A stretch of DNA of 64,000 bases from Chromatiales bacterium (GTDB lineage Bacteria > Pseudomonadota > Gammaproteobacteria > Xanthomonadales > SZUA-36): assembly GCA_024640045.1 (NCBI GenBank), contig JAHEFS010000001.1:1-64000 (forward strand). The letters are read 5' to 3'. Shown piece after piece: positions 63,132 to 64,000 of this stretch. Below the pieces are notes generated by a model. That model was not told where the DNA came from, searched no databases, and saw nothing but the letters and a program-made list of their open reading frames with translations. The position numbers and the translations under genes were made by a program. The first letter of the stretch is position 1; every line of letters begins with the position of its first letter.

Positions 63132-64000
63132 TTGTCCGAAAACCAGCGATTGAGAGAACGCGACCTGGCGGTTTTGTGGCACCCCACCACCCAGATGAAA
63201 GACCATGAATCGCTGCCGTTGTTGCCTGTGCGCAAGGCCTCGGGTGTCTGGCTGGAGGACATGGAAGGCGGGCGTTACCTCGACGCCATCAGTTCCTGGT
63301 GGGTCAACCTGTTCGGCCATGCCCATCCGGCGATCAGTGAACGCGTCGCTGAACAGGCACATCAGCTGGAGCACGTGATTCTCGCCGGGGCGACCCATCC
63401 CGGGGCCGTAGAACTTGCAGAGCGCCTGGTTGCGATCACTCCCCCGGGTCTCGATCGGGTTTTTTATGCCGACAGTGGATCTTCCGCTGTCGAAATTGCG
63501 CTGAAAATGAGTTTTCACTACTGGTGCAACCAGGGTGAGCACCAGCGTAAGCGTTTCGTCACGTTGACCAACAGTTATCATGGCGAAACACTGGGCACGC
63601 TGAGTGTCGGTGACGCCGGTTTGTTCAAAAAGACCTATGAGCCTTTACTGCTCGAATCGATACTGGCGCCGAGTCCTGACTGTTTTGGTCTGCCGCCCGA
63701 GGCCTGGGACGATCACGCGGCCACCAGGCTGGAAGAGTTGGCCGTGTTGCTCGAGCGGCATTCCCAGGAGGTTTGTGCAATCATCATCGAACCGCTGGTG
63801 CAATGCGCCGGCGGTATGCGTATGTATCCTCCATCATGGCTCAGCGGGCTACGTCGGCTTTGCGATCGGTTCGGCATACACCTCATCGCGGATGAAATCG
63901 CGGTCGGCTTCGGTCGGACCGGCACCATGTTTGCCTGTGAGCAAGCGAACATCACCCCGGATTTCATGTGCCTCTCCAAAGGACTGACGGGCGGTTATTT
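63132..64000 (+). CDS. bioA: Adenosylmethionine-8-amino-7-oxononanoate aminotransferase BioA (3' truncated by window edge)
   Basis: PLP enzyme of biotin synthesis making DAPA from KAPA, with 289 codons in the window and no stop. Recognised by [65 protein letters not shown] and [12 protein letters not shown]. The PLP lysine is Lys283 in LSKGLTGGY. The start is TTG 63132, placing the WHP motif where BioA proteins have it; an ATG 21 codons later would remove it. It is divergent from the small membrane protein. Confidence 0.94.
   Translation, partial: MSENQRLRERDLAVLWHPTTQMKDHESLPLLPVRKASGVWLEDMEGGRYLDAISSWWVNLFGHAHPAISERVAEQAHQLEHVILAGATHPGAVELAERLVAITPPGLDRVFYADSGSSAVEIALKMSFHYWCNQGEHQRKRFVTLTNSYHGETLGTLSVGDAGLFKKTYEPLLLESILAPSPDCFGLPPEAWDDHAATRLEELAVLLERHSQEVCAIIIEPLVQCAGGMRMYPPSWLSGLRRLCDRFGIHLIADEIAVGFGRTGTMFACEQANITPDFMCLSKGLTGGY

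Overview
The window reads as chromosomal DNA of a GC-rich (roughly 60% by eye) free-living gammaproteobacterium. Support comes from the ErpA-type Fe-S carrier, Fis followed by purH-purD, an xthA gene divergent from pyrE (the slot crc occupies in Pseudomonas), a PlsB acyltransferase, bifunctional TyrA, MltB/RlpA/PBP5 beside mreBCD-mrdA-rodA, and BioA. I cannot name the genus; the mixture resembles Chromatiales/Xanthomonadales-like lineages. Almost everything is core metabolism and cell-envelope biology. I see no rRNA, CRISPR array, transposase or integrase.

Layout. 1-501: a minus-strand elongator tRNA-Met whose 3' end is duplicated 168 bp away, each copy followed by a hairpin terminator. 564-12239: a PfkB-family kinase, then a plus-strand shape/wall block mreB-mreC-mreD-mrdA-rodA-mltB-rlpA-dacA-ybeD-lipB-lipA. 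12406-17567: prc, mscL, priA and a small lipoprotein. 17815-24627: a tightly overlapping MoxR-Bat operon (moxR, DUF58, DUF4381, batA, batB-TPR, batD). 24638-29983: SPOR protein and argS (minus), a DnaA-box/AT-rich spacer, then TRAP genes dctM and dctP facing each other with no dctQ. 30081-32786: DUF465 protein and plsB.

33196-42390 is a compact minus-strand series pyrE-DUF4124-DUF3426-fis-purH-purD-uvrD-hydrolase-pyrF, combining nucleotide synthesis, a nucleoid protein and DNA repair. 42495-47383: xthA, ampG, yccF, anmK and an M23 endopeptidase, so muropeptide import, anhydro-sugar recycling and wall hydrolysis are adjacent. 47506-52204: tyrS, tyrA, a Nudix hydrolase, a membrane dipeptidase and a DedA/VTT protein. 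52285-54739: rubrerythrin, a GlpC-like Fe-S protein and DUF3501, probably a peroxide/oxygen defence unit. 54958-58833: tspO, a VOC protein, and a coupled trio of AmpE/CbiB-like, BtuF-like and DUF819 membrane proteins. 58904-62959: nudC, erpA, cysQ, nudE, an inositol-monophosphatase-family enzyme and a small membrane protein. A bioA gene starts at 63132 and runs off the right edge.

The least explained items are intergenic: two promoter-plus-terminator units (about 32909-33050 and 60359-60488, both minus strand) that look like small RNAs or attenuated leaders, the tRNA-Met tail duplication, and a paired inverted-repeat site before the rubrerythrin gene. No wholly novel multigene system is evident. 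The best candidates for new biology are those RNAs, the dctQ-less TRAP pair and the AmpE-like/BtuF/DUF819 unit.
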